A DNA stretch of 64,000 nucleotides from positions 62,001 to 126,000 of the forward strand of contig BROG01000987.1 of NCBI GenBank assembly GCA_030159075.1, written 5' to 3'. Source of the stretch: Atrina japonica (lineage: Eukaryota > Mollusca > Bivalvia > Pterioida > Pinnidae). The stretch's first letter is position 1. Every line of letters starts with the position of its first letter. Of the stretch, positions 32,488 through 45,490 are shown in pieces. The notes under the pieces are model-generated. The model was not told where the DNA came from, made no database searches, and worked only from the letters and a program-made list of their open reading frames with translations. A program made the position numbers and the translations under genes.

Positions 32488-33044
32488 TAGGTCACCTGAG
32501 CCAAAGACTCAAGGTGACCTATAGCGATCGTCTTTTGTATGTCGTTGTTCGTCGTGCGTTGTTAACTTTCAAACATTTTCAACTTCTTCTCAAGAACCGA
32601 TGGGCCATTTTCAACCAAACTTGGCATGAGGTATCCCCATGTGAAGCTGTATAAAGGTTGCGAAGGAAAAGGGGCTAGGGCCCATAGGAGCCTCAAAACG
32701 GGCCAAAAAGTACAAACTTGGTACATCTTTTAAAATCTTCTTCTTATGAACCAATGATCAGATGACTTTCAAATTTTGTGTGATTGATTGTTAAGTCATT
32801 TTCTACAAAGTTTGGGAATTAAAATGAAATCCGTCAATAAACAAGCCCTTAGGGGGCACTTTAGTAAATGGGGGGTGTTTTGGCTGTTTTTTGACATTAT
32901 GTCAATAAGTATAATAGATAGAAAGAATCTGATGGAGGCAAAAATGTTCAGCACACAAACTTTCTATAGAGCCGAAATTGTCAGGTCGACCCTTATTGGA
33001 GTTATGCTCAGGTGACCGTCAAGGCCCATTGGACCTCTTGTTTT
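32488..33044 (+). repeat. Dispersed CACCTGAGCC...GGCCTCTTG element, complete copy
   Basis: Begins TAGGTCACCTGAGCC, with a subterminal palindrome (GGTCACCT ... AGGTGACC, 32490-32519). It ends CAGGTGACCGTCAAGGCCCA and ..GACCTCTTGTTTT. The interior contains the ACATTATGTCAATAAGTATA-type module. This organisation is widespread in mollusc genomes (established knowledge, unnamed here). It is noncoding. Confidence 0.75.
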
Positions 33045-33785
33045 ATGAATATGCCAGAAAAAAAGGAAAAAAGAAATGTTTGTGTGTGTGCGCACATGGA
33101 AAAACTGGATCAGCCGTACTTTTAGAGATTTAGTCTTAATATCAGGAAAATATAGGGGCATCTGGCGTGATGTCACACATTACTACTACTGGGTGAATCT
33201 ATCATTGGTTACACATAGTTTACATACAATGATTGCTACTGCAGTGACAAACCTTATTACATATTCCACCATTATATCACAAAGTTTTAATTTTTTTAAC
33301 AGATTTCTGTGTCTGAACTCCAATTTTCATCAACAATGATTAAAAGAAACTACACCTGTTTGCATTAATAGAAATAAGTATTTAGTATTTTAATCATGGG
33401 ACTGTGTATAACAAAGTGGTCATAAAGTACAGTGAGACAAAGCTTGTCGGTATCTCCGATGTCCTGACTCTTTATCTCAACTGGACGGAGGTGTGAAAAT
33501 TGCCACAGCATGAATATTGAGTTGTCTTATCGTTGACCTACATAGAAACAGCTGTTGTTCATTTTCCTAATAAAGTATTTAAAGATGATTTTGAAAAACG
33601 GTTTAAAGTAAATAAAAAATACCCAGTTGATCTTTCATTGTTTAACATATCATCACCTGTATATCTACGTCTGATCGCACAAAATTGCTGAAATCAATAG
33701 ACTAAAAAAACCTACCGACTTTATAAAAATGTCATGTTGTAAATTTTGAATTTACTGGTTGGGTATAAATACAAAAACCAACCAA

Positions 33786-33821
33786 CCCCCCCCCCCCCCA
33801 AAAAAAAAAAAAAAAAAAAAA
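33786..33821. repeat. Poly-C then poly-A run
   Basis: 14 C followed by 22 A. It is possibly the end of a retroposed sequence or a simple expansion. Confidence 0.9.
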
Positions 33822-34289
33822 GGCTTCATGCCCTCCTTGAAAATTCCTCAATCTGCTCATTATAAGTGTGTGTCTATTTGATGAAATATTTTGCCGGCAT
33901 AAAGAAGAGTCACCATTTGATAATCAACCCCCTGGGCATTTATATCTTAATATTTCTTGGAAGCAAACCCAGTTGAATTATGAGGAAACGAATACCTTAC
34001 CGGGCTCTTGAATTAATCTATAAATGAAATATTTTTAACTATAAAGAGGTCATAATTAAGTGTCTGGAGGTTTACAGTTTCAAAAATCAAAACTGATGAA
34101 TTTCATCAATCAAATATCAGGTGACACAAACTGTGCAATGACAACTATCAAATGAATGGAATATGGAATGGAATATGACTGGAAGAATTGATTGTTATGC
34201 CCCCCTCCCCTTTGGACTACATCCCATATGAAAGGATACAGAGGGTTACATGCATTTCAACGCATTTTCATTTTACCAATATATTTTTA

Positions 34290-34291
<2 letters not shown>

Positions 34292-34322
<31 letters not shown>
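34292..34322. repeat. (TA)n microsatellite
   Basis: An uninterrupted AT dinucleotide run. Confidence 0.95.
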
Positions 34323-34325
<3 letters not shown>

Positions 34326-35420
34326 CTGCTTTCAGTATATCTATTTTAAATTAGGTTCCATTATATTCGCAGAACTGTCATTTTGTATTTACATTCATGG
34401 AACTGTCGTTTTATATTTACAATTTACAACATGACAAAACTTTTCAGACGTTTACAGTTTGTATTGTGGGTATAGTTCCAGTCCTTTGAATTTGGATAGG
34501 CAAGCTCTTCCTCTGTCCACTCGTTATTAACTGGACTCCTTTGGGTGAATAATCTACAGTTTGATGCTCATAGTTTTAGTTTTGTTTACGGTGACACATT
34601 TCTATTTTTACTCCGAGAATTAATCAAGCCATTTTGTTTTTTATAATTAGATTACATGGTGATAATGCAAAATTTATTTTAAAATGGAAAATTACATCAA
34701 AGGCGAACAATCTCACTCTCTCAGAGAACTGAATATCAATGTTGGTCTGGAAATATATTATTTAGTTTCGATTGTTTCTCTCTTGACCAATGAGATATAT
34801 GAAGCGAAACAATGATTGACAGACAAGCCGGCAAACAAAATTACGTATACAGGTAGGGGCGGGATGAAATAATCACCTGAGGGTAATACGTTATCGAAAA
34901 GGCGGGACTTCATGACTTCAGGTTATTAAAGCAATATCATGATGGTGCCATGAAGGTTAGGTACTTTTTAGTTTTTATTACAGACTTTTTGACATTACAG
35001 AGTTATGAGATGGTGCCATGAAGGTTAGGCACCTTTCAGTTTTTATTACTGACTTTTGCTTTTACAGAGTTACCAGACATCATGCCTTTTATATGCCTGT
35101 CTATGTCTGTCCATCTGTGCATGTCTTGCAATAATTCAAGTCTGCCTTGATGAATCCTTCCAAAATGTTTACACAATAGATACAGGGTTCTGTATTGCTG
35201 AAATAGTTTTCGGTCAATAACTTGAGTAATTCTTAATGGGTTAATTCTAAACATCATAGGAAGTTAATTGATATGAAAGCTCAGACAAGTTTGATAGCCT
35301 GTGGATCTTAACTTAGTCAACAACTACAAACATATTACTTATTTGCCTTCATTCTTAGTTATTTGTAAGTTTCTATGTTATATTGAACGGGCTCCAATAA
35401 TTAGATGTTTTATTCTGTAG

Positions 35421-35727
35421 TCATGGTTGAGTCATGAGTTGGAAGTCCGAGTAAGCATCCGTGAAGCAAAGTACCACCTAGAGAGTTTACTGTCAGATAG
35501 AAAATCACTCTGTCAACAACGAAAAGAACTGAGAGAAAAAGTAGAGGATGGGACAGACGGACCTCCTGTCAAAAAACTGGCTTGGCTGGCAGAGAATGGG
35601 GACAAAACAGAATGCAGTTTTGAAATTGAAGAAATAAAAAAGGAAGTAAATATTCTTGATCAGGAAATTTTACAAAGAAACGTACAGATTTCAGACTTGC
35701 AACAAAAAATTGTGGATGCTGACCAAG
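35421..35727 (+). CDS. KIF4: KIF4 chromokinesin, exon E (largest exon in window)
   Basis: The acceptor is TATTCTGTAG and the donor GTTAGT at 35728. It is 102 codons plus 1 nt (phase 0 to phase 1). It begins SWLSHELEVRVSIREAKYHL, equivalent to the [20 protein letters not shown] block of KIF4A. The hydrophilic middle (EDGTDGPPVKKL) corresponds to the variable linker. It ends with a second coiled-coil stretch ending QISDLQQKIVDADQG, matching QIADLQQKLLDAE. The exon is intact and lies about 0.9 kb upstream of the Ty3 element insertion. Confidence 0.95.
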
Positions 35728-36589
35728 GTTAGTTTAATAAATTTTCCCTGGGCACGCTTTGATCAAATATAATATCTTATGACTTAATGGACCTTCATTT
35801 GTAGAAAAAAATATTGTATCACAGGAAGAAAATCAAACATTGTCATCAACAAATACAGTTTACTCTTGATACCTCTAAGTCCACAGGACCACTGAAAAAC
35901 TTCAAGGTTTCAGGAGTTTGAGAGTTTAAGAAATCAACGTTACGACTGATGAAGTTTCTTAACACTATACAAAATAAGGGATGTTTGAGATTTTGTTTTG
36001 GTAATTCATATGAATTTTGTCATAAACAGTCCTCTTCCTAGTTTTCAGAAATGTATAAATATGTTATCTTTAGGACTATTCCAGAAAAAAAGTGTCTCCT
36101 GGGGGGGCAGAACGCCCATGAAATTTTGGGGTACCACCAATGAATTTTTAATTAAAAACTACCCCCCACCAAGTACTTTACATTTTGGGTAACCCCATCC
36201 CAACAAATTAAAATTAGAATTAAAATTTTTTCCAATTAATTTTAATGGATAAGATTAAATTCTATATAGTCTTAGCCTTTTATTGCAATACAATGGTCAA
36301 GACAATGCATGTTAGTGGTGTAACAATACAACAATATGTTGCGATTTTATTTCTGAAGATAAACTATCCTTCTTACCTTTCATTGTTCCTATGCCATTTT
36401 TCCAATTTTGGTTTCACATTCACTTTGAAGACTACCAACACATAGACGGTCGAAAAAGTGAACCCAAACTACAATTGCATCATACATTGAGACAGTAAAC
36501 TTTATACTTTTTTTTGATCATCAAATTTATATTGCAATGTACCAAAGAATTTATCTGTAAATTGACACAGTGAACCTCTATCAAGGAGG

Positions 36590-37292
36590 TGTAACAATAT
36601 GAGGTACGGGAGATAATACTTTTATGAAATTATATGAATAGTAAAATTGGTGTGCCTTGGATTAGTAAATAATGTGCACATACATATATTTGGGAAAATG
36701 CGGGCAGCTAAATTAAGTGATTTTGTAATTCGGCTATACATAGTGTTGACAGTCATTTAGGCATGATTATGAAAATACATAATAGAAATTCTAAATTCCA
36801 AATTGTAATCAGCATTAATATCTAAATATACTGTTTTGGATAAACAAGTTGTCAACACCTTCACAAATTACAGCAGCAATTGCAGCTGCAAGTTAAAAGG
36901 TCAAATATCTGTCATCATCAGCTTTAGTAAACAAGTTTTGATTGTAATGTTAAATGATATAAAGTACTAAAATCGCACTGAAAGTGATGGGGTAGAAGGG
37001 TTACTAAAGGTTGGATTGTGACAGATTTGAATGAGATTAGCGCCAGTATTCTTCCAATTGTATGTTCACAAATATGTATAGAAGTTTCTGGAACTTTGGT
37101 GTTTTTTACGTTGGTTAAAATTAATAATCCTATATAAACATCAAGGTTTCAAAAGCACTTCAGACCAGACCGGGGAGTGAGAGAGGACGCAATTATACTC
37201 TCTGTAACTTGTTACCAATGCTGCAACTCTAAATAAAATCTATACGATCACGACTGACTTATTGATACTTGTAATAAGAAGAGAGGGTTACA
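36590..37292 (+). repeat. 5' LTR, 703 bp
   Basis: TG...CA ends. By eye it differs from the 3' LTR only by lacking a 7-bp segment (near 36680) and by having 2 extra T in a T-run (near 37105). That implies very recent insertion. TATA box candidate at 37130-37138 and AATAAA at 37232-37237. Confidence 0.95.
37130..37138 (+). promoter_or_regulatory. Candidate TATA box of 5' LTR
   Basis: CTATATAAA lies about 100 bp upstream of an AATAAA signal (37232) and 160 bp before the LTR end, a usual U3/R spacing. The same box is in the 3' LTR near 46505. Confidence 0.5.
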
Positions 37293-37302
37293 GGTATCGA
37301 TT

Positions 37303-37320
37303 TGGTGCCGTTCAGACCTG
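37303..37320 (+). other. Candidate primer binding site
   Basis: TGGTGCCGTTCAGACC starts 10 nt after the LTR end. TGG matches the complement of a tRNA CCA end. I did not assign the tRNA species. Confidence 0.4.
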
Positions 37321-37600
37321 GATATTAAAGGTAAGACTTTTACTTCTCTTAGTATACTATTATTTGACCATAACTTGTGAAATTTTCCTTTTTGACAAAT
37401 TCTAAAACTTTAACATTTACTAGTTAGTTAAAATATTTCAAAAGTCTATATTCTAAAACACAACTAAAACTCATTTTGATTAAAACTAAAACTCAAAAAA
37501 CTTATTTTTGGCGATATTACTAAAACTTTAACAAAATTAATTAGACATAAAATTTAACATTTTAAGATAAAACTCTAAACTATACTTGAAATTATTTGAA

Positions 37601-39267
37601 ATGGCAGATAGTAAAATTAACTTAAGTAATATGGCTAAAGAATTAGAGGACATAGAAAATGATATGTTTAAACAGGAATTAGATGAAGCTAAACAAAGAA
37701 GTTTAAATCAGTCTAGAGTACAAACTGAAAATGAAAATAAACACAGTAGTGATTCAGAAAGTAGTGGGTATTATAGGATATCAGGGGGGTTAGGATCTAA
37801 ACCAACTGACAGTAAACATGATAATGAGGACAAAGAAATGTTTGACAAAATAATCAGACAATTTTCAAATATGGCTAGTGCTATGGCAGTACCCATACAC
37901 CAAGTAATCAAAAACTTCTCAGGCAAACCGGCAGATTTCAAAGCGTGGATTTCAGATATTGAAAGATATGCTCATTTAGTAGAATTAGATATACAGAGAA
38001 TGCCGGTGTAGCATTGGTAACATGTTCAGGGGCAGTGGCAGATTTCATTAGGAGATATTTAGTTGAACAGAAAAATAACGAAAATTTACCTAGTTGGGGG
38101 GACCTCAAGAAATTGTTAAAAGGTAAGTTTGGGGAAGTAACAAATAGGAGACAGGCGTTAACAAAATTACGAAATTTACAACAGAAAACAGATGAATCAG
38201 TTCAAATGTTTGGCGAAAGAATAATTCAGGCATCTGAAGATGTTTATACATCAGAACAAAGAAAAAATAAAAGTACAAAAGATTTAATTGAACAACAATT
38301 GATAGATATCTTTTGGAAGGGTCTCACATTTGACTATCTGAAAATGAAATTAATTAGGGAAGAACCAGCGACTTTAGACGCTGCTGTCAAAATAGCAGCG
38401 CGTGAACAAAACGTTAGGGATCAAATTTCGTTAGCTTTAGATTCACAAAATGTATTCAAATTCAAAACCGAAAAAGATGATAGAGACATTCAGCCAATGG
38501 AAGTTGATCATTTAAGAAATAAATTATGTAAAACTTGCATGAGGAAAGGTCATACTACTCAAAATTGTCCAAAGAACATTGACGTAAATGCTGCGGACGA
38601 ATCAGACAGTGACAGTGACAATGACGATGACATACAAATATTTCCGATAGATAAAAATAAACAAGTTAAGTTCAAAAACGCTGTTAAGAAAAATAAACAA
38701 CAAAATCAACAAACATTTAGGCCAAAACAACAAATTCAAAGAAACAATCAAATAGGTCAGAATAGGCAAAATCAACAATCAGTACCAGATTGGGTGTTAG
38801 GCGCAGAATGTTGGGTATGTCTGATTGGTCATCTCAAAAGAAATTGCCCCAATCGGAAAATTAACCCTCGCAATTGGGTACCATATTGGCAATATAATCA
38901 GGGACCACCGTTTAATCGTGGCAGGGGTAGAACAAATTATAGTAACTATCAAGATAAGCAAAGTTACAATCCTCCACCTCAGCAATTTGCACATAATACC
39001 TATCAAAATAGGCAAAATTACAACCTGCGACCTCCACAATTTACGTATCAACATTCTCAGCCAAATGATCAAACGTTAGCATTACCAGCGCCACCTCAGA
39101 TGTTAGCACTTCCGGCACCCCCAATGCAAGATAATACGTCTCAGTCAAATAAGCAATTAGCGCTCCCTGCACCACCTGTAGTAAGTGAACAAACTTCAGA
39201 AAACTCCACCCAGCGAATAGGACAACAATGGTCTCAGTATAGGGAACATAGGGAACAGGAAAACTAG
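37601..39267 (+). pseudogene. gag gene, one frameshift
   Basis: Capsid/nucleocapsid polyprotein of the retrotransposon. The start at ATG 37601 (MADSKINLSNMAKELEDIEN) fits the acidic N terminus. The first frame stops at 38011. The continuation is in another frame open across 38014, consistent with one missing base near 37997. The second part has a retrotransposon Gag helical region, then two CCHC zinc knuckles: CKTCMRKGHTTQNC (CX2CX4HX4C) and CWVCLIGHLKRNC, which has one residue fewer before His (CX2CX3HX4C). A Gln/Asn/Pro-rich tail with repeats of LALPAPP ends the protein. Confidence 0.85.
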
Positions 39268-39363
39268 TAGGCTCTTCTTATAAGGAAGCCAGTAAGAAGA
39301 GCTGTAGTAGCAAATTAGGAAAAAGTAAGGTAGATAACTCTAGTAGTAAATTAGACAAAAATT

Positions 39364-39774
39364 ATGAAATTCAATTGGCGGGGAAATCCAAGTTCATGTG
39401 TATTATGGATTCAAAAACAAAAATTTAGGACTTTAGTAGATACAGGAGCAGAAGTTTCTTTAATTAGTAAAAAGTGCTTCCAAAATCTTCCAATCAAGGT
39501 TAGGGTTATTAATGAAAAACCAAATCTCAGGGCAGTGAATGGTCAGTCACTTAATGTTATAGGTGCAGTAAATATTAAATTTACGATGAATAAAGTGACC
39601 ATGAATCACAAGTTTTATGTCACCGATGGTTTGAATAGAAACTTTATCCTTGGTAGGGACTGGTTAAGACAAAATGGAGTAAGATTATACTTTTATTTGG
39701 GATGCTTAAGAATAGGGAGAACCTATGTCAAATTTGAAGATGACACTCACATATCATCCATAGTAAGAGTATAA
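39364..39774 (+). pseudogene. Aspartic protease domain of pol
   Basis: The catalytic motif LVDTGAEVSLIS (about residues 24-35 of this frame) and the C-terminal ILGRDWLRQNGV flap-side motif identify a retroviral-type aspartic protease, which would process Gag-Pol. It is entered from a different frame just upstream, near 39415-39425, beside a run of A in AAAACAAAAATT. The frame then ends at a TAA followed by an A-run at 39772. The reading frame after gag is itself open from about 39270, so gag-pol readthrough would need a shift. Confidence 0.85.
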
Positions 39775-40517
39775 AAAACAACTACATTAAGACCACAGAG
39801 TAAGACAATATGTTTTGTTAGGACAAATAGAGCATTTAACAGGGGAAATAAAGAAAATTTTGAAATCTCAAGTATCAATGATGGATGTCTTTTTAGATGA
39901 CCCAGGACTTGTAGTTCAAGAATCAATAGGAAAAAGTAACGGGAAATAGAAAACATTCCAGTATTAGTAGTTAATCAAACAAATAAATTTTATAGGTTAA
40001 AAAGAGGTCAAGTGTTAGGAAAAATTAGAGCTTTAGAAATAGATGAGATACAAGTAGAATCAACAGCCTTAAGTCCAGAAAATACAGTAAGAGATGTAGA
40101 TTCTTTTAAAAGATATTGATGCGCCTTCAGAGTATAAAAGAAGTATTTTTAGTCTGTTACAAGAAAACAAAGATATTTTTGCAAAAAACCGACGCCGAGT
40201 TAGGTCATACAAGTACAGTGAAAATGAAAAATAGATACAGGGGACCATCCACCAATCAGAAATAGGCCGTATAGAACACCCCTTAACAAACGACAAGTAA
40301 TTGACAAGGCAGTAGATGAAATGTTAGATGCAGGTATTATAGAAAGGTCAAGGTCAACATGGGCTTTTCCATTAGTTGTAGTTGGTAAGAAAGACGGATC
40401 TAAACTTTAGATCTTTAAATAAAATAGTGAAACCTATATCATTTCCCTTACCATTGATTGATGACATCTTGGCTAGGTTGGGAAAAGCCAAACATTTCAC
40501 TAGTTTAGATCTTAAAA
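39775..40517 (+). pseudogene. Shattered protease-RT linker and N-terminal RT
   Basis: The translation shows pol sequence in alternating frames, including a KRGQVLGKIRALEIDEIQVE piece, then RT finger sequence (FPLPLIDDILARLGKAKHFT, then SLDLKSGYWQV with the first RT catalytic Asp). Frame changes occur at about 39885, 39945, 40105, 40185, 40230, 40405 and 40550, most at runs of A, T or C. This is the most damaged part of the element. Confidence 0.75.
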
Positions 40518-41792
40518 GTGGGTATTGGCAAGTACAAATGGATGAAGATAGTAAAGAAAAAAACAGCATTTACTTGTCACAAAGGGTTATTTCAGTTTAA
40601 TGTAATGCCCTTTGGGTTAAGTAATGCTCCTGCTGTCTTCCAAGAACTCATGAACATAGTATTACAAGAATGTGAGGACTTTGCCACTGCTTACTTAGAT
40701 GACATCTTAATATTTTCAAAAGACTCAGAAGAACATCTTAGGCATATTCAAGTAGTGTTTGATAAGATCAGACAACATGGTTTAAAAATGAAATTGAAGA
40801 AATGTAGTTTCTTTAAGAACGAAATAGAATATTTAGGTTTTATTGTTAGTGACCGGGGAGTAAAATCTAATGAAAAGAAAGTCAAAGCCATAAGAACATT
40901 ATCTGTACCAAAGAATGTAAGAGAAGTTAGGGGATTTATTGGCATGTGTAGTTATTATAGGAGATTCATACCAAATTTCTCAAAGATAGCAGAACCTTTG
41001 ATTGAGTTGACTGAGAAATATGCTAGATTTAGATGGTCAAAAGAATGTCAGGTAGCCTTTGATTTTCTCAAAGATAGTTTAACCATAGTACCTTTGTTAG
41101 CTTATCCCGATACAAACAAACCTTATGTGTTATACACAGATGCTAGTGATACTTGTGTAGGTGCTTGTCTTACACAGCTTACAGATACTGGGGAAGAAAA
41201 ACCTATCTATTATTTGTCTCACAAATTAAGTAAATCTCAGACAAAATGGTCAACAATAGAAAAAGAATGTTTTGGAATAGCTTTTGCTCTTAAGAAATTA
41301 GACTTATATTTACATGATGCTCAGTTTGTGGTACGTACAGATCACCGTCCCTTGAAGTATTTATTAGATTCACCTATGCAAAATAAGAAAATACAACAAT
41401 GGGCTCTCAGTATCGCAGGTTACAACTGTAAGATTGAGTATATAGAAGGTAGATTTAACTGTTGCGCTGACTTGTTGTCGAGAATACCAGACAGTCAAGA
41501 AATAATTGATAATCATGAATCAGAGTCAGACACAGAAATAGAAATAGATGATAGATTTTTAGAAGTAGGAGCACTAAATTCAAACAAATTCACTCCAAAG
41601 AAATACGCTAGCTGTAAGATAGATCCACCTGATGACTTAGTCAAGCCGTTTATAGATCTTCCAGGGGATTTAGATATAAAAATAGAACAAGAAAATGATG
41701 AGAAAATAGCAAAACTTAAAATAAAATTAGACAATGGAGGGGCTACTAAAAGGGAACAAAACAGTTTAATAGTAATAGATGGTTTGTTATAA
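40518..41792 (+). pseudogene. Reverse transcriptase (part) and RNase H domains of pol
   Basis: A 424-aa open frame. It has FQFNVMPFGLSNAPAVFQEL (residues 25-44), the catalytic box YLDD (59-62), RT thumb and connection, then RNase H with YTDAS (Asp208), Glu248 in STIEKE and Asp275 in RTDHRPL. The RNase H end (FNCCADLLSRIP) is complete. It copies the RNA and degrades it (family knowledge). The tail after residue 325 is an acidic linker toward the integrase. The RT N terminus is in another frame upstream. Confidence 0.93.
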
Positions 41793-41794
41793 TC

Positions 41795-43190
41795 TCAACA
41801 AGATTCAGAAGATCCAAAACTTAGATTATACATACCTGAAAATTTAGAAAACATTGTCATTAAAAACAACATCATGATTTTGCAGGACATATGGCAGTAG
41901 ATAAAACATATGACTTCATTAGACCAAAATACTATTTTCCAAAAATGTATCAGAAGTTGCACAAATATGTAGATCAATGTGTAACATGTCAAACTAGAAG
42001 TCAAAAGAAAACATCCACCTCTTAAGGAAACGGATATTCCACCTTATCCTTTCGCAAAAATTGGTCTAGATCTATCAGGACCATACCCCACCACCTTATC
42101 AGGTAACAAATACATTGTATCATTTATAGATCTATATTCTGGATGGCCAGAAGCTTTTAGTGTACCAAATAAATCAGCTGATAATATAGTCTATCTTATA
42201 GTAGAAGAAATATTTCCAAGATACGGTTGCCCACTTCAGATACTTACAGATAATGGGTCAGAGAATGTAAACAAAGCGGTGCAAGAAACACTTAAAGAGT
42301 TAAACATAGACCATATCACAACATCTTATTATAGTCCTCAAAGTAATGGCAAGGTAGAAAGATTTCATAGAACTTTACATGATGTAATGGCTAAGAAAAT
42401 ATCTGATGATGTTCAAACTTGGGACTTGTATTTAAATCAAACTTTAGCAGCAATTAGATTTCATTCAAATGAATCGACTAAGTTTTCACCCTTTTACTTG
42501 CTATATAATAGGGATGTAGTATTACCATTAGATACAATACTTAAACCTAGACGAAAGTATAATGGGGAAGATCAATATAAAATAGCACTACAGCAGCAAC
42601 ATAAAGCTTTTACGTTAGTACACAAAAACTTAGAAGAAGCTAAGAAAAGACAAAAGAAATACGCGGATAGGGGTAGTCAAGAAATTAACTTTAAGGTAGG
42701 AGATCCAGTATATATTAAGAATCAAAGGAAAACCTGTAAACTAGATAATAAATGGACACCTTATTACAGAATTATTGAAGAGAAAGGACCTCTAAGCTTT
42801 ATAGTTAAAAATCAGTTGACAGGAACGACAACTAAGACACATGCTCGACATCTTAGGTTAGCAAATTTAGATGACTGGGAGATACCCCAAGATAAACTAA
42901 ACAAACCTTTAAGAAAATCAACATATGTAGTACCTCCAAATTCAGAGTCTTCAGATGATGAAATTGATAAGAATAAAAGTCAAGATATTGTAAAAAGATC
43001 TAGACAAATTCGAGATGACTCAGACAGTGAGGATGATATTCCTTTAGCAGAATTAAAAAGAATATACAGAAACACAAAGTTAGATGATAGGAAAACGCTA
43101 ACACAACAAGACATTAAGACAGAAAACAAAGAAATAAATAAGGATACAGAAGATACAGAAATAAATGAAATTAAAGTTCAAAAAGACTAG
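41795..43190 (+). pseudogene. Integrase (HHCC zinc domain, DDE core), frameshifted at its start
   Basis: The zinc domain (residues of HMAVDKTYDF ... CVTCQ) lies at about 41885-42000 in one frame and breaks near 42005 at an A-rich run. From about 42015 to 43190 one frame is open without an early ATG. It holds KIGLDLSGPYP (first catalytic Asp), LTDNGSE (second Asp) and YYSPQSNGKVERFHR (catalytic Glu), then a basic C-terminal domain with YIKNQRKTCKLDNKW and HARHLRLAN, and an acidic tail with SDSEDDIPL. It inserts element cDNA into the genome. Confidence 0.9.
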
Positions 43191-43410
43191 TAGATGAGAT
43201 AGACCCTACTACAAAAGGAATATTGATAACTTTAAATTCGACTTTTGATAACATGAATAAGAATAGCTTGGAGATAATTGATAACATGTGCAAAAATAAC
43301 TTGACTATGTTTGATAATATGTGTAAGACAATGAAAAGTCTTAAGTTATAGACAATTTACATATATAATTACAGGAAAACAAAATTCAATATTTCTAAAT
43401 TCAATTGAAT

Positions 43411-45149
43411 ATGTTATCACCGGGACACCTCGCACCCTCTGTCATACAACCTTTACAGTTTCGGCAATTACTTTTATCAATCAAAAATAATTTGACTCCA
43501 CGTTTTGCCCTGCCTTTTGACCCTGAAAAAGATCTTTGGGACCTATACAAAACATTGACTTGTGCTACATATTTCAAAGATGAACACATTGTAGTTATTG
43601 TGTCAGTACCTTTAGTTGACACTACAAATGTCTTGGAAATTTATAAGTTGCATAACTTAGCAATACCACATATAAAAGAACCCTTGGTACTCGCCAAATA
43701 TGACCTAGAATCAGAAGCCCTAGCGGTAAACAAAGAGAAAACACAATTCGCACTTTTGACTCAACAAGAGTTAGGAAAATGTTCGAATCCTTCAATTAGA
43801 TATTGTTCTTTTGACAGTCCTATCTACACTGTGTCAAACAGACAAACTTGTGTGATTTCTATACTTCTGGAAACACGATCAGAAATTGAACAAAATTGTA
43901 AAACCATACTGATCAATAATGCCGTTCTACCTCGGGGACAGTACATTTCAGAAGGGCATTGGTTAATTATTTCTAAAAAATCAAACAATTTTATGGTCAT
44001 GTGTGATAAGAAATCAATGATCAAGAAAACATTGCCACCTTTAGATATCTTATATTTGGAACAAAATTGTCAGGCTTCTAACGGGGATATGACTTTAACA
44101 CCTTACATTTATAAAGAAAGTAATTTTGACTTTAGTGATCCATTAAAAACATTAGTCGATAAGTATAAGCAAGAAAAGTTAGGATTATTTTGGAGATATA
44201 AACAAAGTTTTCCACAACATGATAAGATTAAAATCCCTAAGACATTAAAACCGATAAAGAAAATTAACTTAGATAATTGGTAAATGAATTAAAATTAGAA
44301 GAGATGCAACCAATGTTAGAAGACAGTTTTTGGTATAAATACGGAACATACTTTTTGATACCCATAATGCCAGTTTTAATGATTATAATGTTCAAGTGTA
44401 GGAAAAGAATTAGAAATAAATGTAGGTGTAGGTGTTTCGGACATTGTCTCAAAAGGAAAAATAAAGATAACAAATGGTCAAGTGATAGGGGAAGGGAGGA
44501 GTTGAGTCTTCTGAATATTCCAAGACTTCCAATGGGCCAGAACCTTCAACCACACCAGAAACACAGTGAAACAGAATCAAACAGTCAGCCACTTACAAGT
44601 ACAAGGACTACAGATAATGACATTATTAATTACATACAAGATCGTGTTAGTCAACGAGCAATAAAAACAGCAAGCATATATAATGAAAACCAGGACTTTC
44701 AAACCGGACAAAAACCACATGCATATCCAGACATAAAACTATACAAAATGTACTTAAAGGACAAATATAACATGGACTTGATAACTGAAAACAATCAAAC
44801 CAGTAGCAGCAAAGATCACAGCAAAGAAAACAGTAGTGAAACACAAACAATAGAAACAGATAAAAAGAACAAATTTGAAAAACTGTATCCAGACTTGAAA
44901 TCATGTGAAACATTTGAAAATGGTAACAATGAAGAAAATGACAATACAGAAAACAAATTATACCAGAACCAATTATACCAGAATCCGTATCAGAATCAAA
45001 AGGAGGAAACAGATGATGTAATTCAAAGGAAACTAGCCGATGGGAGATCGTCGATGGAAAATATCGAAATGGGTGAGACCAATTGGTTTCAATCGAGAAA
45101 CCTGATCAACAAAACTGTTGGAGCTAGTTTTCGATATACCAGTAATTAA
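43411..45149 (+). pseudogene. env-like gene (errantivirus / baculovirus F-type), split and apparently lacking its N-terminal half
   Basis: Third gene after integrase. The first frame starts at ATG 43411 (MLSPGHLAPS) and runs to 44283. A TATATAATTACAG acceptor-like site lies at about 43361-43373, consistent with expression by splicing. The frame contains ATYFKDEHIVVIVSVPLVDT, EIYKLHNLAIPH and several spaced Cys, which I match by pattern to the C-terminal ectodomain of insect errantivirus Env and baculovirus F proteins. The second frame (44277-45149) begins with a helix and a TM segment (about residues 22-39, YGTYFLIPIMPVLMIIMF), then a Cys/Arg-rich stop-transfer (residues 40-62) and a long hydrophilic tail of about 225 residues. 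No signal peptide, furin site or fusion peptide was seen upstream. The function, if any, is membrane fusion in that family. Confidence 0.62.
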
Positions 45150-45490
45150 AAAAAAAAACCCTCTGGAGAATTGATATAGTGAAAATTAATATACAAGTGA
45201 TAATCACAGTAAAATGTGAATATATATATATAAGAGATAAAACAAAATAATCCAGAAGGAGTCGGGAAAGATTTTATTCAAAGAAGGACATTTTCTTTGG
45301 GGAACAGATTAATGCGCATAAGACGGAGGATTTTCCGTGACGGAGGACTTTCCGTGTGTAGTAACAAGGCGGAAGATATTCCGTGTATATGGACCCGAGT
45401 TGTTTTGAACTATGTATTATGAACTTTGATATGAAGATGAACTATAAATAAACATTAATTGTAGACATTATATAATTTTATGTGCATGTA

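Larger units (their letters stand above)
23080..35420. other. 12.3-kb intron between KIF4 exons D and E
   Basis: Repeat-rich. It includes a dispersed family copy near 23380-24520 with foldbacks, and an imperfect 160-bp duplication at about 25450-25530 and 25612-25690 (GTGATTTTCAATCA.TTTTTCACTG phrase). A tandem pair of the ATTATCTTGAAAAGTATAAT module lies at 26527-26785, with single copies near 30110-30500 and 31560-31720. A complete CACCTGAGCC element lies at 32488-33044, and poly-C/poly-A at 33786-33821. AT microsatellites lie at 23424, 28598 and 34292. A direct repeat of ATGGTGCCATGAAGGTTAGG lies at 34942 and 35011. I see no gene from 26800 to 31500. Confidence 0.5.

Noticed and set aside
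38797..39079. 91-aa minus and 84-aa plus ORFs over gag
   Set aside because: Shadows of the gag frame in Gln/Asn-rich codons.
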